Positions 55,645 to 64,000 of a DNA stretch of 64,000 bases are shown here, in pieces. The notes beneath the pieces are model-generated. The model did no database searches. It saw only the letters and a list, made by a program, of their open reading frames with translations, and was not told the origin of the DNA. This DNA comes from Gemmatimonadota bacterium. GTDB lineage: Bacteria > Gemmatimonadota > Gemmatimonadetes > Longimicrobiales > Gaopeijiaceae. Every line of letters starts with the position of its first letter. Positions within the stretch are counted from its first letter, which is position 1. The stretch lies in the NCBI GenBank assembly GCA_022823225.1, contig JAJDXM010000048.1, positions 1-64,000 on the forward strand, in the 5' to 3' direction. Position numbers and translations under genes: made by a program.

Positions 55645-55748
55645 AGGTGCCCCAGGCACTCCGCGGCGACGATTGCCGCACTTACCGCTGCTACCTGCGG
55701 GGTCCTGACGGGGTTCATGGGCGCCCGCCCCGCGGACCTGGGGCACCC
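55645..55748 (-). ncRNA. ffs: Signal recognition particle RNA (small bacterial type)
   Basis: About 104 nt. The 5' end GGGTGCCCCAGG pairs with the 3' end CCTGGGGCACCT. The conserved Ffh-binding core is readable: GTCAGG on the 5' side, AGCAGC followed by GGTAAG on the 3' side. The apical loop reads ACC-CCGCA-GGT where a GGAA tetraloop is usual. Position directly upstream of dnaX matches B. subtilis scr. A promoter lies immediately upstream at 55752-55781. Confidence 0.85.
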
Positions 55749-55751
55749 GAA

Positions 55752-55781
55752 AAGCTACGCGGTTGGTGGAGGACGCGTCAA
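55752..55781 (-). promoter_or_regulatory. Promoter of SRP RNA
   Basis: -35 TTGACG (55781-55776), 18-bp spacer and -10 TAGCTT (55757-55752) on the minus strand, only a few bases before the predicted RNA 5' end. Confidence 0.55.
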
Positions 55782-55810
55782 CGGACGCGGATGCGGCGCC
55801 GGGCCGTTCC

Positions 55811-56173
55811 TCACGGACGCCAGGCGTCCGGAAGGTGCTCGATCACGACCCTGTCCCCCCGCAGTTCCACGCCAATGGCGTCGAACCGGTACACGCAGCC
55901 GCGCCTCCCGTTCTCGTGGATCCAGCGGCGGGCGGCAGCCACCACGGCCCGCTGCTTCAGCCCTCGAATCGGCTCTAGCGCCGCACCCCCCGTCCGGGTG
56001 GCGCGCGTCTTCACCTCCACGAAGGCGACCACACCGTCCCGGGCAGCGACGATGTCGATCTCCCGGGGCCCGGCCCGGTAGTTGCGCGCGAGTACGCGCC
56101 AGCCCCGCTCGGCGAGGTATTCCGCCGCGAGTCCTTCACCCCTGCGCCCCACATCATGCCGTGTGTCCTCCAT
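55811..56173 (-). CDS. yraN: YraN/UPF0102 family endonuclease-like protein
   Basis: 120 residues with the restriction-nuclease-like fold: GEGLAAEYLAERGWRVLARNYR, then GPREIDIVAARDGVVAFVEVKTR (D-E-x-K type active site). ATG 56173 is chosen; the frame upstream is low-quality. Its function in the family is not settled, probably Holliday-junction or nuclease related. Confidence 0.9.
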   Translation of the reverse strand: MEDTRHDVGRRGEGLAAEYLAERGWRVLARNYRAGPREIDIVAARDGVVAFVEVKTRATRTGGAALEPIRGLKQRAVVAAARRWIHENGRRGCVYRFDAIGVELRGDRVVIEHLPDAWRP

Positions 56174-56249
56174 GTGAAGAGTGTGGCGCGGGCGGGCGGG
56201 CGCCGGAATGGGCGAACGGGACGCTGTGCGCGCGCCCGGCACTTCACGC

Positions 56250-57278
56250 TCAGGGAAGCGCTGCCAGCGACCTCCCGATGACCCCGGCGATGGGTGCACA
56301 CTGACCGACAAGTTCCTCGAACTGGTGCGGATAGAGGCTCTGCGCGCCGTCGGACAGCGCCTTGGCCGGGTCGGGGTGAACCTCGACGATGATCCCGTCG
56401 GCGCCCGCCGCGACCGCGGCCCTGGCCATCGGGGTGACCTTGTCGCGCACTCCGGTGCCGTGGCTGGGGTCCGCGATGATCGGCAGGTGCGTCAGCGACT
56501 TGGCCACCGGAATGGCCGTCAGGTCGAGAAGGTTGCGGGTCTGCTGGTCGAAGCTCCGAACTCCGCGCTCACAGAGGATCACGTTCGGATTGCCCGCACT
56601 CAGCAGGTATTCGGCGGCGAGGAGCATCTCGTTGATCTTCGCCGACATGCCCCGCTTGAGCAGCACCGGCTTGCCGGAGCGGCCCGCCCGCTTGAGGAGC
56701 GGGTAGTTCTGCATGTTGCGGGCCCCGATCTGGATCACATCCGCGTACTCCGCAACCAGTTCGACACCCTCCGCATCCACTGCCTCGGTGACGACCGCCA
56801 GACCGGTTCGCTCGCGCGCCTCAGCCAGGAGTTGGAGCCCCTCCAGCCCGAGTCCCTGGAAGGAATAGGGCGAGGTGCGCGGCTTGAACGCCCCGCCTCT
56901 GAGCGCGCAAGCGCCCGATCCCCGCAACTGTTCCGCAATCCCCATGATCTGTCCGCGGCTCTCCACGGCGCACGGACCTGCGATCAGGACGACTTCGTCA
57001 CCGCCCACGGTGACGCCGTTCCCCAGGTCCACGACCGTGTCCTCGTCCCGCCACTCCCGGGACACCAGCTTGTACGGCTTGCTGACCCGGATCAGCTCCC
57101 GCACTCCGGGCAGCCCGGACAGCCGCGCTTCCTCGACCCGGCCGTCGTTGCCGACGAGCCCGATCGCGGTGCGCTGGCGTCCGGGCATCGCCTTGGCGCC
57201 GTACCCCATCTCCTCGATGGTGTCGACGACCCGCCGTATCTCCTCGGGCGTCGCCCGGTGATCCATGACTATGAGCAC
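56250..57278 (-). CDS. 3-deoxy-7-phosphoheptulonate synthase (DAHP synthase, ACT-like N-terminus)
   Basis: 342 residues. First step of the shikimate pathway. A ferredoxin-like regulatory domain (residues 1-70, [18 protein letters not shown]) precedes the barrel with [43 protein letters not shown] and [10 protein letters not shown]. This is the aroF/AroG type common in Gram-positives and many environmental diderms. It overlaps the downstream-strand neighbour at 57269 by 10 bp. Confidence 0.93.
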   Translation of the reverse strand: MLIVMDHRATPEEIRRVVDTIEEMGYGAKAMPGRQRTAIGLVGNDGRVEEARLSGLPGVRELIRVSKPYKLVSREWRDEDTVVDLGNGVTVGGDEVVLIAGPCAVESRGQIMGIAEQLRGSGACALRGGAFKPRTSPYSFQGLGLEGLQLLAEARERTGLAVVTEAVDAEGVELVAEYADVIQIGARNMQNYPLLKRAGRSGKPVLLKRGMSAKINEMLLAAEYLLSAGNPNVILCERGVRSFDQQTRNLLDLTAIPVAKSLTHLPIIADPSHGTGVRDKVTPMARAAVAAGADGIIVEVHPDPAKALSDGAQSLYPHQFEELVGQCAPIAGVIGRSLAALP

Positions 57279-58048
57279 GGGTCCCCCTGTTCCCCGATTC
57301 TGAACTCTTGCCCGTCGCGGGCGCAGACGACGCGCCCGGTGAACCCGGCATCCCGCACCAGGCCGGGCACCGCAGCCGCATCAAGAGGCGGATACAGGTG
57401 GGTGAGCACCAGGGTGTCCGGTCGGGCGGCGCGGGCCACGGCCGCTACGGAAGCTGGCGAAAGATGGTTCGGCATGACAGGCGGGTCGGGCTCGGCGCAC
57501 TCGCTGATCAGGAGCCGGCAGCCTCGAAAAAAGTCTCCCAGCGCCGCTTCCGGGCCGGTGTCTCCGGTGTAGCCGACTGCGCAGTCTCCCATTTCCACAC
57601 GCACGGCCACGGAATGATCGGTGTGGGGCGTGGGCGCGAACCGCAGCGTGACCAAGCCGTCCGTCCAGCTTCCGTCGCGCGCGACCTCATGGTAGGCGAG
57701 AGGGAATCCGGGGATCAGGATGAACTCGCCGTGTGCGACGGCGAGCGCCTCGATCCGGGTGCGCAGGCCGGGCGGGCCGATCACGGCGAGCGGCCGCGAG
57801 CGCGGCGATGGAGCCGCCCATTTGAGTGCGAAGAGGAGGTGCGGGAGGTCGCCGAAATGGTCGGTGTGGAAATGTGTGAGCACAAGGTGGGTGACATCCT
57901 GCCAGGGCTTGCCATGCCGGGCCATTCCATGCACGGCTCCGGGGCCCGCGTCAAGGAGCAGCACCACATCCCCGGCCTCGAGGAGGTGACAGGGAGAGGA
58001 CCGCCGGGCCGAAGGGACCAGTGTACCGGATCCGATGACCGTCAGCAT
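57269..58048 (-). CDS. Metallo-beta-lactamase-fold hydrolase, RNase Z-like
   Basis: 259 residues with the metal motif [17 protein letters not shown] before it, and later metal ligands in GDTGPEAAL (Asp) and HLSP/HLYPP (His). ATG 58048 gives [13 protein letters not shown], the usual RNase Z-like start. Lacks clear exosite arm of tRNase Z, so it may be a related phosphodiesterase. Confidence 0.85.
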   Translation of the reverse strand: MLTVIGSGTLVPSARRSSPCHLLEAGDVVLLLDAGPGAVHGMARHGKPWQDVTHLVLTHFHTDHFGDLPHLLFALKWAAPSPRSRPLAVIGPPGLRTRIEALAVAHGEFILIPGFPLAYHEVARDGSWTDGLVTLRFAPTPHTDHSVAVRVEMGDCAVGYTGDTGPEAALGDFFRGCRLLISECAEPDPPVMPNHLSPASVAAVARAARPDTLVLTHLYPPLDAAAVPGLVRDAGFTGRVVCARDGQEFRIGEQGDPCS

Positions 58049-58112
58049 GGGCCGAGCCCGCCGCTCCACGAGAGCCGGATCGCCTCCCACCTGTCGCGCC
58101 GCCCAGCAGGAG

Positions 58113-61100
58113 TCAGCGAGCGACTTCCGCGTGCGCGGACTCCAGGCGCACCCCGACCACGGACGACACGCCCGGCTCTTCCATCGTCACCCCGTAGATC
58201 CAGTCGGCCGATTCGATGGTGCGGGGATTGTGGGTGATCACCACGAACTGGGTCCGCGCCTTGAAGCCCTCCAGCAACCGGATGAAGCGGGTGATGTTCG
58301 CGTCGTCCAGCGGGGCGTCCACCTCGTCCAGCACGCAGAATGGACTCGGCTTGACCAGGTAGATCCCGAAGAGCAGCGACAGCGCGGTCAGCGCCCGCTC
58401 CCCACCGGAGAGCTGGTCGATCCGCTGCGTTCGCTTGCCGCGGGGCGACGCGTGAATCTCGATTCGGGACTCGAGCGGATTGTCGGGTTCCGAGAGCCAG
58501 AGCTGTGCCTCGCCGCCGTTGAAAAGATGCCGGAAGGTCTCGAGGAAGTGTTCGCGAATCGCGTCGAAGGTTGTCATGAAACGCTCGGTGGCGGTGGCGT
58601 TGATCCGGCGGATCGCGGCCCGGAGGTCGTTCCTGGCCGAAACCAGGTCCTCGCGCTGACCCACAAGGAAGTCCAGCCGCGCGCTTTCTTCGGCGTGTTC
58701 CTCGACGGCGAGCATGTTCACCGGCCCGATTCGCGACAGCGCATCCACGATCGTCTCCAGTTCGGCTCGAAGCTCGTCCGGACGGCCGTCCAGCGCCTCT
58801 GCCTCTTTCAGCAACTCGTCAACCGGACGATTCCACTCAGCCTCCAGCCGTTCGGTGATCCGCGCCGCCTGGTTTCTGATTTCCTGCGACTCCATCTCCA
58901 GTTGGTGCCTGTTTCCCACCGCCTCCCGTTCGGCATCGCGGATCCGGCGGACGGCGCGCTCCGCCTCCTGCACGGCTTCGCCCGCGGAACCCACCGTCCG
59001 GTCCTGCTCGGCGGCCACCCGGCGAAGCTCGTCGCGTCCGGCAAAGAGGCGCTCCAGCGCGTCACGCCCCTCGCTGCGCGCCGAGCGGACCGTCACCAGA
59101 TTCTCGCTCAGTTCCGCGGCTTCGTTTTCCAGCTCTTCCAGCCGCCCGGCGGCGCGCTCGACGCCGTCCCGGGCATTCCGGATACGGCTGGCCAGCCGCT
59201 CAACCTCGCTCTCCATGCGCGCGGCGTGGATCGACGCTTCGGCCTCGGCCTCGCGCGCCTGCTCCCACTCGCTTTCCACGGTCGCCAGCGTGTTCCGTTC
59301 GGCCTCCTCCGCGGCCCTCTGCGCCTCCTCCCTCTCCACCAGTCCCGACCCCTCCGACTCGGCCGAGCGGGCACGCTGCACCGCTCCGTCACGGGCGGCG
59401 CGCATAGCCTCCAGCCGACGCGCGATCTCGTCCTGCCGACGGAGCAGCCGCTCGCGCCGGTCGCTCTGCGCCGCGGCGCTGGCCTCGGCCGCGCGTGCCT
59501 CGTCCCGGGTGGCCAGTAGCCACTCCGAAGCGGAGTCCACCGCGGCCTCGGCTGCCTGCAGTTCCCGTTCCATGGCGGTTGCGGTCCTGCCGGCATCTTC
59601 CATCTCCTTCCGCGCCGACCGAATCAATGCGGTCAACCGGTCGAGGCGCTCACGCCTCTCCAGCCGCCCCTCCAACCCCGCCCTTCCCTCCCGGTCGGCA
59701 CGCGGAATCAGGTGCACGGCTCCGCGCGCATCCGTCCAGCCGCTGTCGCGTGCTCCCGCACCGCCGAGCAGCGCCCGCACCCACGCCGCGCCTTCACCGA
59801 CAGCCTCCACGCCGTCGGGGAGCTCGCCCCCGGGCGCCGGCGCCCAGCCGGCGGGCAGGATGAGCAGCGCCGTGGTTGCACCGGACTCCTCCCGGTACCA
59901 CCGCGCGATGCGTTCAACATCCTCGCCGCCCCCAGCGACCAGCGCCTCGGCGTAGCGCCCCAGAACCTCGTCGACGCCGTGCGCGCAGCCTTCCGCGACC
60001 CTGACGAAGTCCGACAGCGGCCCCAGCACGCAATCGGGCAGGGCCGCCGCGGCAGCGACCGCGACGTCTTCCGCGGCATCCGCCGCCTCCAGCCGCTCCA
60101 GTGCGTCCCGCTCCGCCTCCAGCGAGGACAGGCGAGCCTCGGTGTCCACCCGGGCGTCACCGGCATCGCCCAGGCGCTCCCGAACGCCGGCAAGGCCCCG
60201 CCGCGCCTCCTCAAAGGCGTGAACGGCCTCCTCCGCCCTGCTCGCCGCGTCGGCGCTCCGGTTCGAGAAGAGGTCCCCCTGAGACTCCAGTTCGCGCAGC
60301 TCCCCGGCCACCTTCCGCCCGTCGCCTGCGAGGCGTTCGACCCTGCGCTCGAGTTCCTCCGCCTGGAGCATCGCGCCGTAGCGATTGCCCTCGGCGCGCC
60401 GGGCCTTGTCGGCCAGGTCCCGGCCGCTGGCCTCCAGCTCGCGCACCCGCTGCCGCACGCCTCCGAGCCTCTCGCGGATTGTGGTGGCGGTCCCCTTGCG
60501 AGATGTCAGGTTCGCTTGTAAACCTGTAAAGTCAACTTTACATTTCTCGTATTCCTCGGTCAGGTTCCTGCGTTCGTCCTCGGATTGGGCCCGCAGCCTG
60601 GACTGCGCGCCCCGTTCCTCTCCGATCTGGAGTAGACGGCGCTTCCAGTTGGTGATCCGCTCGTCCGCGACGGCCACGTCCCGCTCGGTGCGCGACAACC
60701 GGGCTGCCAGTTCGTCCAGCCGGCTCGCCGTCCGGGACCGGCCGCGCTCCGCCTCCACCTGTTCCACGCGGGCGCGCTCCAGCCCGGTCTCCGCCGTCGA
60801 GAGCCGGGCGGCCATTCCGGCCGCATCCTCCCGGTCGGTCCGGAGCCCCGCATCCACTTCTTCAAGCCGAATTCGGAGAGTCTCCAACTCGGTCCTGACC
60901 ACGGCGGCCTCAACCGCCAGGCGGCGGCTGCGCAGTGCGCGGTAGCGTTGCGCCTTCCCCTTCTGGCGCGCCAGGGATCGTACCTTGGACCGCACCTCGC
61001 CGATCACGTCCTCGACGCGCTGAAGGTCGACCTCGGATGTCTCCAGGCGGAGGAGCGCCGCGCGCCGGCGGTCCTTGTACCTGCCGATTCCCGCCGCCTC

Positions 61101-61586
61101 CTCGAAGAGGGAGCGGCGTTCGTCCGTCCGCTCCGACAAGATCGCGTCGATCATGCGGATCTCGATGATCGAGTAGGCGTTCGCCCCGAGGCCGGTGTCC
61201 CTGCAGAGATCCACGATGTCGCGCAGCCGGCACGAAGCACGGTTGAGGCGGTAGTCGCTTCCTCCGTCCCGATAGACCGTCCGTCCGATCTCGACCTCCT
61301 GGAAGGGCGTCGCGAGGGCGCCGTCCTCGTTCGCCACGATCATGGACACCGACCCGCGGTTCACCGACCGGCGGGCAACGGTGCCCTGGAAGATCACCTC
61401 CTCCATCTTCGCGCCGCGGATCGCGGTTGGCCGCTGCTCTCCGAGCACCCAGCGGATGGCGTCGCCGATGTTGGACTTGCCGCAGCCGTTCGGGCCGACG
61501 ATCGCCGTGATGCCCTGGTGGAATTCGAGCGTAACGGGGTCCGGGAAGGACTTGAAGCCGTGCAGTCGCACGGACCTGAGCTTCAT
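58113..61586 (-). CDS. smc: Chromosome segregation protein SMC
   Basis: 1157 residues with full SMC layout: Walker A GPNGCGKS (31-38), a long coiled coil, a hinge in the middle (PDCVLGPLSDFV to IPRADREG, about 510-660), a second coiled coil, then signature LSGGERALTALSLLFG and Walker B FCVLDEVDAPLDD. The ATG 61586 overlaps the rsfS stop. An AT-rich 50-bp patch with an 18-bp palindrome lies inside the first coiled coil. scpA and scpB are not in the window. Confidence 0.95.
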   Translation of the reverse strand: MKLRSVRLHGFKSFPDPVTLEFHQGITAIVGPNGCGKSNIGDAIRWVLGEQRPTAIRGAKMEEVIFQGTVARRSVNRGSVSMIVANEDGALATPFQEVEIGRTVYRDGGSDYRLNRASCRLRDIVDLCRDTGLGANAYSIIEIRMIDAILSERTDERRSLFEEAAGIGRYKDRRRAALLRLETSEVDLQRVEDVIGEVRSKVRSLARQKGKAQRYRALRSRRLAVEAAVVRTELETLRIRLEEVDAGLRTDREDAAGMAARLSTAETGLERARVEQVEAERGRSRTASRLDELAARLSRTERDVAVADERITNWKRRLLQIGEERGAQSRLRAQSEDERRNLTEEYEKCKVDFTGLQANLTSRKGTATTIRERLGGVRQRVRELEASGRDLADKARRAEGNRYGAMLQAEELERRVERLAGDGRKVAGELRELESQGDLFSNRSADAASRAEEAVHAFEEARRGLAGVRERLGDAGDARVDTEARLSSLEAERDALERLEAADAAEDVAVAAAAALPDCVLGPLSDFVRVAEGCAHGVDEVLGRYAEALVAGGGEDVERIARWYREESGATTALLILPAGWAPAPGGELPDGVEAVGEGAAWVRALLGGAGARDSGWTDARGAVHLIPRADREGRAGLEGRLERRERLDRLTALIRSARKEMEDAGRTATAMERELQAAEAAVDSASEWLLATRDEARAAEASAAAQSDRRERLLRRQDEIARRLEAMRAARDGAVQRARSAESEGSGLVEREEAQRAAEEAERNTLATVESEWEQAREAEAEASIHAARMESEVERLASRIRNARDGVERAAGRLEELENEAAELSENLVTVRSARSEGRDALERLFAGRDELRRVAAEQDRTVGSAGEAVQEAERAVRRIRDAEREAVGNRHQLEMESQEIRNQAARITERLEAEWNRPVDELLKEAEALDGRPDELRAELETIVDALSRIGPVNMLAVEEHAEESARLDFLVGQREDLVSARNDLRAAIRRINATATERFMTTFDAIREHFLETFRHLFNGGEAQLWLSEPDNPLESRIEIHASPRGKRTQRIDQLSGGERALTALSLLFGIYLVKPSPFCVLDEVDAPLDDANITRFIRLLEGFKARTQFVVITHNPRTIESADWIYGVTMEEPGVSSVVGVRLESAHAEVAR
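60525..60542. repeat. 18-bp palindrome TGTAAAGTCAACTTTACA inside smc
   Basis: Seven-bp arms TGTAAAG and CTTTACA with a 4-bp centre, the same layout as the palindrome at fabF (38781-38798). It lies in an AT-rich patch that encodes KVDFTGLQANL with codons unlike the neighbours. Confidence 0.7.
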
Positions 61587-61945
61587 GGCCGGTCCGGTTC
61601 GGCGAAGGTGAAGGACGGCGCGTCGCCCCACAGCACCTCGAGGCGGTAGAAGTCACGCACCGCCGGGTGGAAGATGTGGACAACGTAGTCGATGTAGTCG
61701 AGCAGCACCCAGCGGCCCTGGTCCATCCCCTCAACGTGTTCGGGACGGTTCCCCTCCCCCTTGGCCGAGTCGAGCACGTGCTCGGCGATTGCCCGCACAT
61801 GCAGGTCGGATCTCCCGGTGGCGATCACGAAGTAGTCGGTTGCCGCCGCCGAGACGGGGCGCAGGTCGAGCACGGTCACGTCTTCGCCCTTCCGGTCCAG
61901 AGCGTAGCCGACCGCCCGACGCACCTCCGCCGGCATGGAAGTCAA
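61583..61945 (-). CDS. rsfS: Ribosome silencing factor RsfS (Iojap)
   Basis: 120 residues. AVGYALDRKGEDVTVLDLRPVS, DYFVIATGRSDLHVRAIAEHV and GRWVLLDYIDYVVHIFHPAVRDFYRLEVLWGDA match the family. TTG 61945 overlaps the rplI stop (TTGA); an internal ATG at 61936 is also possible. Blocks subunit joining in starvation by binding L14. Confidence 0.93.
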   Translation of the reverse strand: MTSMPAEVRRAVGYALDRKGEDVTVLDLRPVSAAATDYFVIATGRSDLHVRAIAEHVLDSAKGEGNRPEHVEGMDQGRWVLLDYIDYVVHIFHPAVRDFYRLEVLWGDAPSFTFAEPDRP

Positions 61946-62397
61946 TCCGCTTCGGCCTCCACGATCACCCGAACCTCCGTCTCCACACCCGCGGGAAGCC
62001 GCACCTGGACCACATGCTCCCCCAGCGACTTGATCGGTTCGTCGAGCTCGATGGACCGCTTGTCGAGATCGAAGCCCAGCTCCGCCTCCTCGGCACGCTC
62101 CAGGATATCCCGGGCCGTGACCGACCCGAAGAGAGTCCCCTCCTCGCTCGCACGGGCCGTGAAGTGAAGGGTCACCCCTTCCAGCCGCGATGCCTGCCGG
62201 TTGGCCTCCAGATAGGCCCTGCGTGCCTGTTCCTCGCGGATGCGCCGCTCTTCCTCGATCCGGCGCACGTTGGCTTCCGTGGCCCTGTAGGCGAGTCCCT
62301 GCGGGATCAGGTAGTTGCGGGCGTAGCCGGGCTTGACCCTCACGAGATCGCCGGGCCGCCCGAGATGCTCAACAGCCTCGCGCAAGATAAGTCTCAT
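61942..62397 (-). CDS. rplI: 50S ribosomal protein L9
   Basis: 151 residues. MRLILREAVEHLGRPGDLVRVKPGYARNYLIPQGLA is the N-terminal L9 domain, followed by the long connecting helix and the C-terminal domain (LFGSVTARDI to LPAGVETEVRV). It follows the S6-S18 ORF in the usual rpsF-rpsR-rplI order. Confidence 0.96.
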   Translation of the reverse strand: MRLILREAVEHLGRPGDLVRVKPGYARNYLIPQGLAYRATEANVRRIEEERRIREEQARRAYLEANRQASRLEGVTLHFTARASEEGTLFGSVTARDILERAEEAELGFDLDKRSIELDEPIKSLGEHVVQVRLPAGVETEVRVIVEAEAD

Positions 62398-62403
62398 GTT
62401 TCC

Positions 62404-63123
62404 CTAGCCTTCGTGGTCCCTGATGTACGGGAGAAGTGCGAGGTGCCGCGCCCGCTTAACCGCGGTGCCCAGCTGCCGCTGGAAGCGCGCCGTGACCTTG
62501 GTGGTGCGCTTGGGCAGAATCTTGCCCTGCTCGGTAAGGAAGCGGGACAGCGTCGTCACGTCCTTGTAGTTCAGAAGGACGATGCGGGGGCCCTCGTGGC
62601 GGCGGCGCCTTCCGCGCGCCCCGCTGAAGATCGGCGGTCCCGAACCTGCCGGCTCGTCGCTGTCGCCGCCGCCCTCGCCATCGCCGTCGGCCATCGCGGT
62701 TTCGTCGACCTCTGTCGCGTCGTCCTCCTCGGCCTCCCCGTCCTGGGCCGCTTCTTCTTCGCCCTGTTCCTCCTCGCCCTCCGCCTCCGGGTCCGCGGCC
62801 GCGGCCGCCGGAGGATCGGCGAGGACCGAGGCGCCCGACGTGGGCTGTCCCTCGTTGAGGACCAGAAGGTAGCGCATGGTTTCCTCGTCGAGCCGGAGCA
62901 GCCGTTCGTACTCGGGAAGCGCGGCCGGGTCGGCCGTCACCTGGACAATCACATAGTAGCCGGTTTTGGCCTTGCCGATCGGATAGGCAAGTTGACGGAC
63001 GCCCCAGTGGTCGACGGCCGTGATCTCGCCGCCAAGCGCCTTGTGGAAGGTCTCCAGTTTGGCGTCGACGGCGGCCTGACCGAGGGCGCCGTCGAGGATA
63101 TAGACAACCTCGTATGTTCTCAT
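62404..63123 (-). CDS. rpsF-rpsR: Ribosomal proteins S6 and S18 in one continuous ORF
   Basis: 239 residues. 1-95 is S6 ([49 protein letters not shown]). Residues about 96-165 are an acidic Glu/Asp/Ala/Gly linker. 172-239 is S18 ([55 protein letters not shown]), including its basic RNA-binding end. There is no stop and no frame change between them. GGGGAG lies about 10 nt before the ATG. An internal ATG at 62694 could start a separate S18 of 96 residues, but has no good Shine-Dalgarno nearby. The two proteins bind next to each other in the 30S subunit, so a fusion is sterically reasonable. Confidence 0.9.
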   Translation of the reverse strand: MRTYEVVYILDGALGQAAVDAKLETFHKALGGEITAVDHWGVRQLAYPIGKAKTGYYVIVQVTADPAALPEYERLLRLDEETMRYLLVLNEGQPTSGASVLADPPAAAAADPEAEGEEEQGEEEAAQDGEAEEDDATEVDETAMADGDGEGGGDSDEPAGSGPPIFSGARGRRRRHEGPRIVLLNYKDVTTLSRFLTEQGKILPKRTTKVTARFQRQLGTAVKRARHLALLPYIRDHEG

Positions 63124-63251
63124 ATCGCGGGAACTCCCCTGGACCGCGGTGGGTGACGGGCTCCGCTTCCCGGGCGGAGCGGGTATATATAATTGTTACA
63201 GGTCGAAATATAGCGAAAACGGTTCCGACACAAGAGAGGACTGGGTCCGCC

Positions 63252-64000
63252 ATGGACTTCACATTCTTCGGCAAGGCCGGCAGCGGGCCCTTCCGGTGGT
63301 TTTCCGAGGGACTCCGGGAGGTGATGGAGTCGGAGGGGCACCGGTATGTCGATGACCCCGCCGCGGCCAAGCTGGTCTTCAACTTCTTTCCCGAGGGAAG
63401 ACCGCGCCCATTCCGCCGAAGCGCCCAGGCGATCTTTGTCTGCGCGGTAACCGAATTCCCGAATCCCTTCACCGATCATATCGCGCAGGGGTACCCGGTC
63501 CTTCCCCGCGCACTCGCCAATCTGGCCGTCGGGCTGGTCCCTTCCGGGAACGGAGATCCGGCGGCCCACTTCATCACGATGGAACAGGGCCACTACGTGA
63601 TCCCGGGCAACTCCAGCCGCGCGGAGTACTTCCGGCAGGTGTACTCCCGGATCGAGCCGATGGCGTCGTCGACGCTGGTCATCGACAACTTCTTCGAGCC
63701 CGATCTTCCGGAGGCGCTCCGGAACGGCGACGAGATCACCGCGTCGATCGTGCGCGCGGGCAGGAAACTCGATCAGCTCGACCTCCTGCCGGCGCCCTTC
63801 CCGATGGACGAACTCCTGTCACCGAGGGACTTCCGGCACATCAAGCGCCTCTTCGGGATCGGCGGACTCAGCTACGGCAACATCTCCGCCCGGTACGACG
63901 CCGACTGGTTCTGGATGAGCGCGAGCGGAGTCGACAAGTCGAAGCTCGGGAGGATCGGCGAGGATGTCCTGATGGTGAAGGGCTACGACCCCGACAGGAA
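63252..64000 (+). CDS. Class II aldolase/adducin-like protein, partial (runs off right edge)
   Basis: 249 residues visible. The C-terminal visible part, KRLFGIGGLSYGNISARYDADWFWMSASGVDKSKLG, is the class II aldolase/adducin N-terminal signature (GNxSxR, SGxxK type). Preceding it is an unusual 200-residue N-terminal domain (FFGKAGSGPFRWFSEGLREVM, VFNFFPEGRPRPF, VIDNFFEPDLPEAL) that is not a known aldolase part. ATG 63252 has AGAGAGG upstream. Function and ending are unknown from this window. Confidence 0.78.
   Translation, partial: MDFTFFGKAGSGPFRWFSEGLREVMESEGHRYVDDPAAAKLVFNFFPEGRPRPFRRSAQAIFVCAVTEFPNPFTDHIAQGYPVLPRALANLAVGLVPSGNGDPAAHFITMEQGHYVIPGNSSRAEYFRQVYSRIEPMASSTLVIDNFFEPDLPEALRNGDEITASIVRAGRKLDQLDLLPAPFPMDELLSPRDFRHIKRLFGIGGLSYGNISARYDADWFWMSASGVDKSKLGRIGEDVLMVKGYDPDR

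Noticed and set aside
63181-63216. Promoter pair between the S6-S18 ORF and the aldolase-like gene
   Set aside because: The stretch is AT-rich (TATATATAATTG) and probably holds promoters, but no -35/-10 pair with normal spacing could be fixed for either direction.

Overview
The window is GC-rich and densely packed with genes, and it carries outer-membrane functions: CMP-Kdo synthesis, Lpt lipopolysaccharide transport, and the DedA, plsX and fab lipid genes. The source is therefore a diderm bacterium. Gene style (6-bladed beta-propeller lipoprotein-like gene, Kdo/Lpt cluster behind rpoN, small SRP RNA just upstream of dnaX, frequent ATGA/GTGA/TTGA gene overlaps) suggests Gemmatimonadota or a close relative. 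That assignment is inference and was not tested by any search.

Left edge (1-2500): the end of a prophage or phage-derived island, all on the minus strand. It has a terminase large subunit cut by the window edge, a 35-residue ORF, an 81-residue ORF and a 280-residue coiled-coil protein whose gene contains two perfect palindromes. The island stops at a site at 2468-2495 that looks like a chromosome dif site (XerC arm, 6-bp centre, XerD arm). A xerD gene lies at 35.4-36.3 kb. The simplest reading is a dif-integrated phage using the host Xer recombinases.

2.6-20.2 kb: metabolism and cell-surface genes. A serine hydrolase and proline dehydrogenase are followed by an overlapping trio for lipid-linked sugar transfer: a YfhO-like membrane protein, a flippase-like membrane domain fused to a methyltransferase, and a polyprenol-phosphate sugar synthase. 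On the plus strand comes a compact set of MaoC-like hydratase, FkbH-like glyceryl loader, acyl carrier protein, polysaccharide deacetylase (frameshifted), hexapeptide acyltransferase and a plant-type LRR lipoprotein. A minus-strand set follows: methyltransferase, GT4 glycosyltransferase, UDP-GlcNAc 2-epimerase, beta-propeller and GT2 glycosyltransferase.

20.2-29.9 kb: rpoN, lptB, an OstA/LptA-like protein, lptC, kdsD, kdsC, kdsA, pyrG and kdsB, a nearly complete Kdo/CTP/Lpt supply line. 30-36.9 kb: pabA/trpG, a zinc-ribbon membrane protein, glutamine-dependent nadE, an S41 protease, xerD and a DedA protein. 37-43.6 kb: ispF, fabF, acpP, fabG, fabD, fabH, plsX, rpmF and yceD, the usual phospholipid/fatty-acid cluster. 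yceD and fabF have promoters placed so that their mRNAs would be nearly leaderless.

43.7-64 kb: ndk, a CBS protein, sucDC, a cysteine desulfurase with mnmA (the tRNA 2-thiouridine pair), dnaJ-grpE, cinA-type amidase, pgsA, recR-ybaB-dnaX with the SRP RNA, yraN, DAHP synthase, a metallo-beta-lactamase-fold hydrolase, smc, rsfS, rplI and a single ORF that joins ribosomal proteins S6 and S18. A class II aldolase-type gene runs off the right edge. No tRNA, rRNA, CRISPR array or insertion sequence was recognised.
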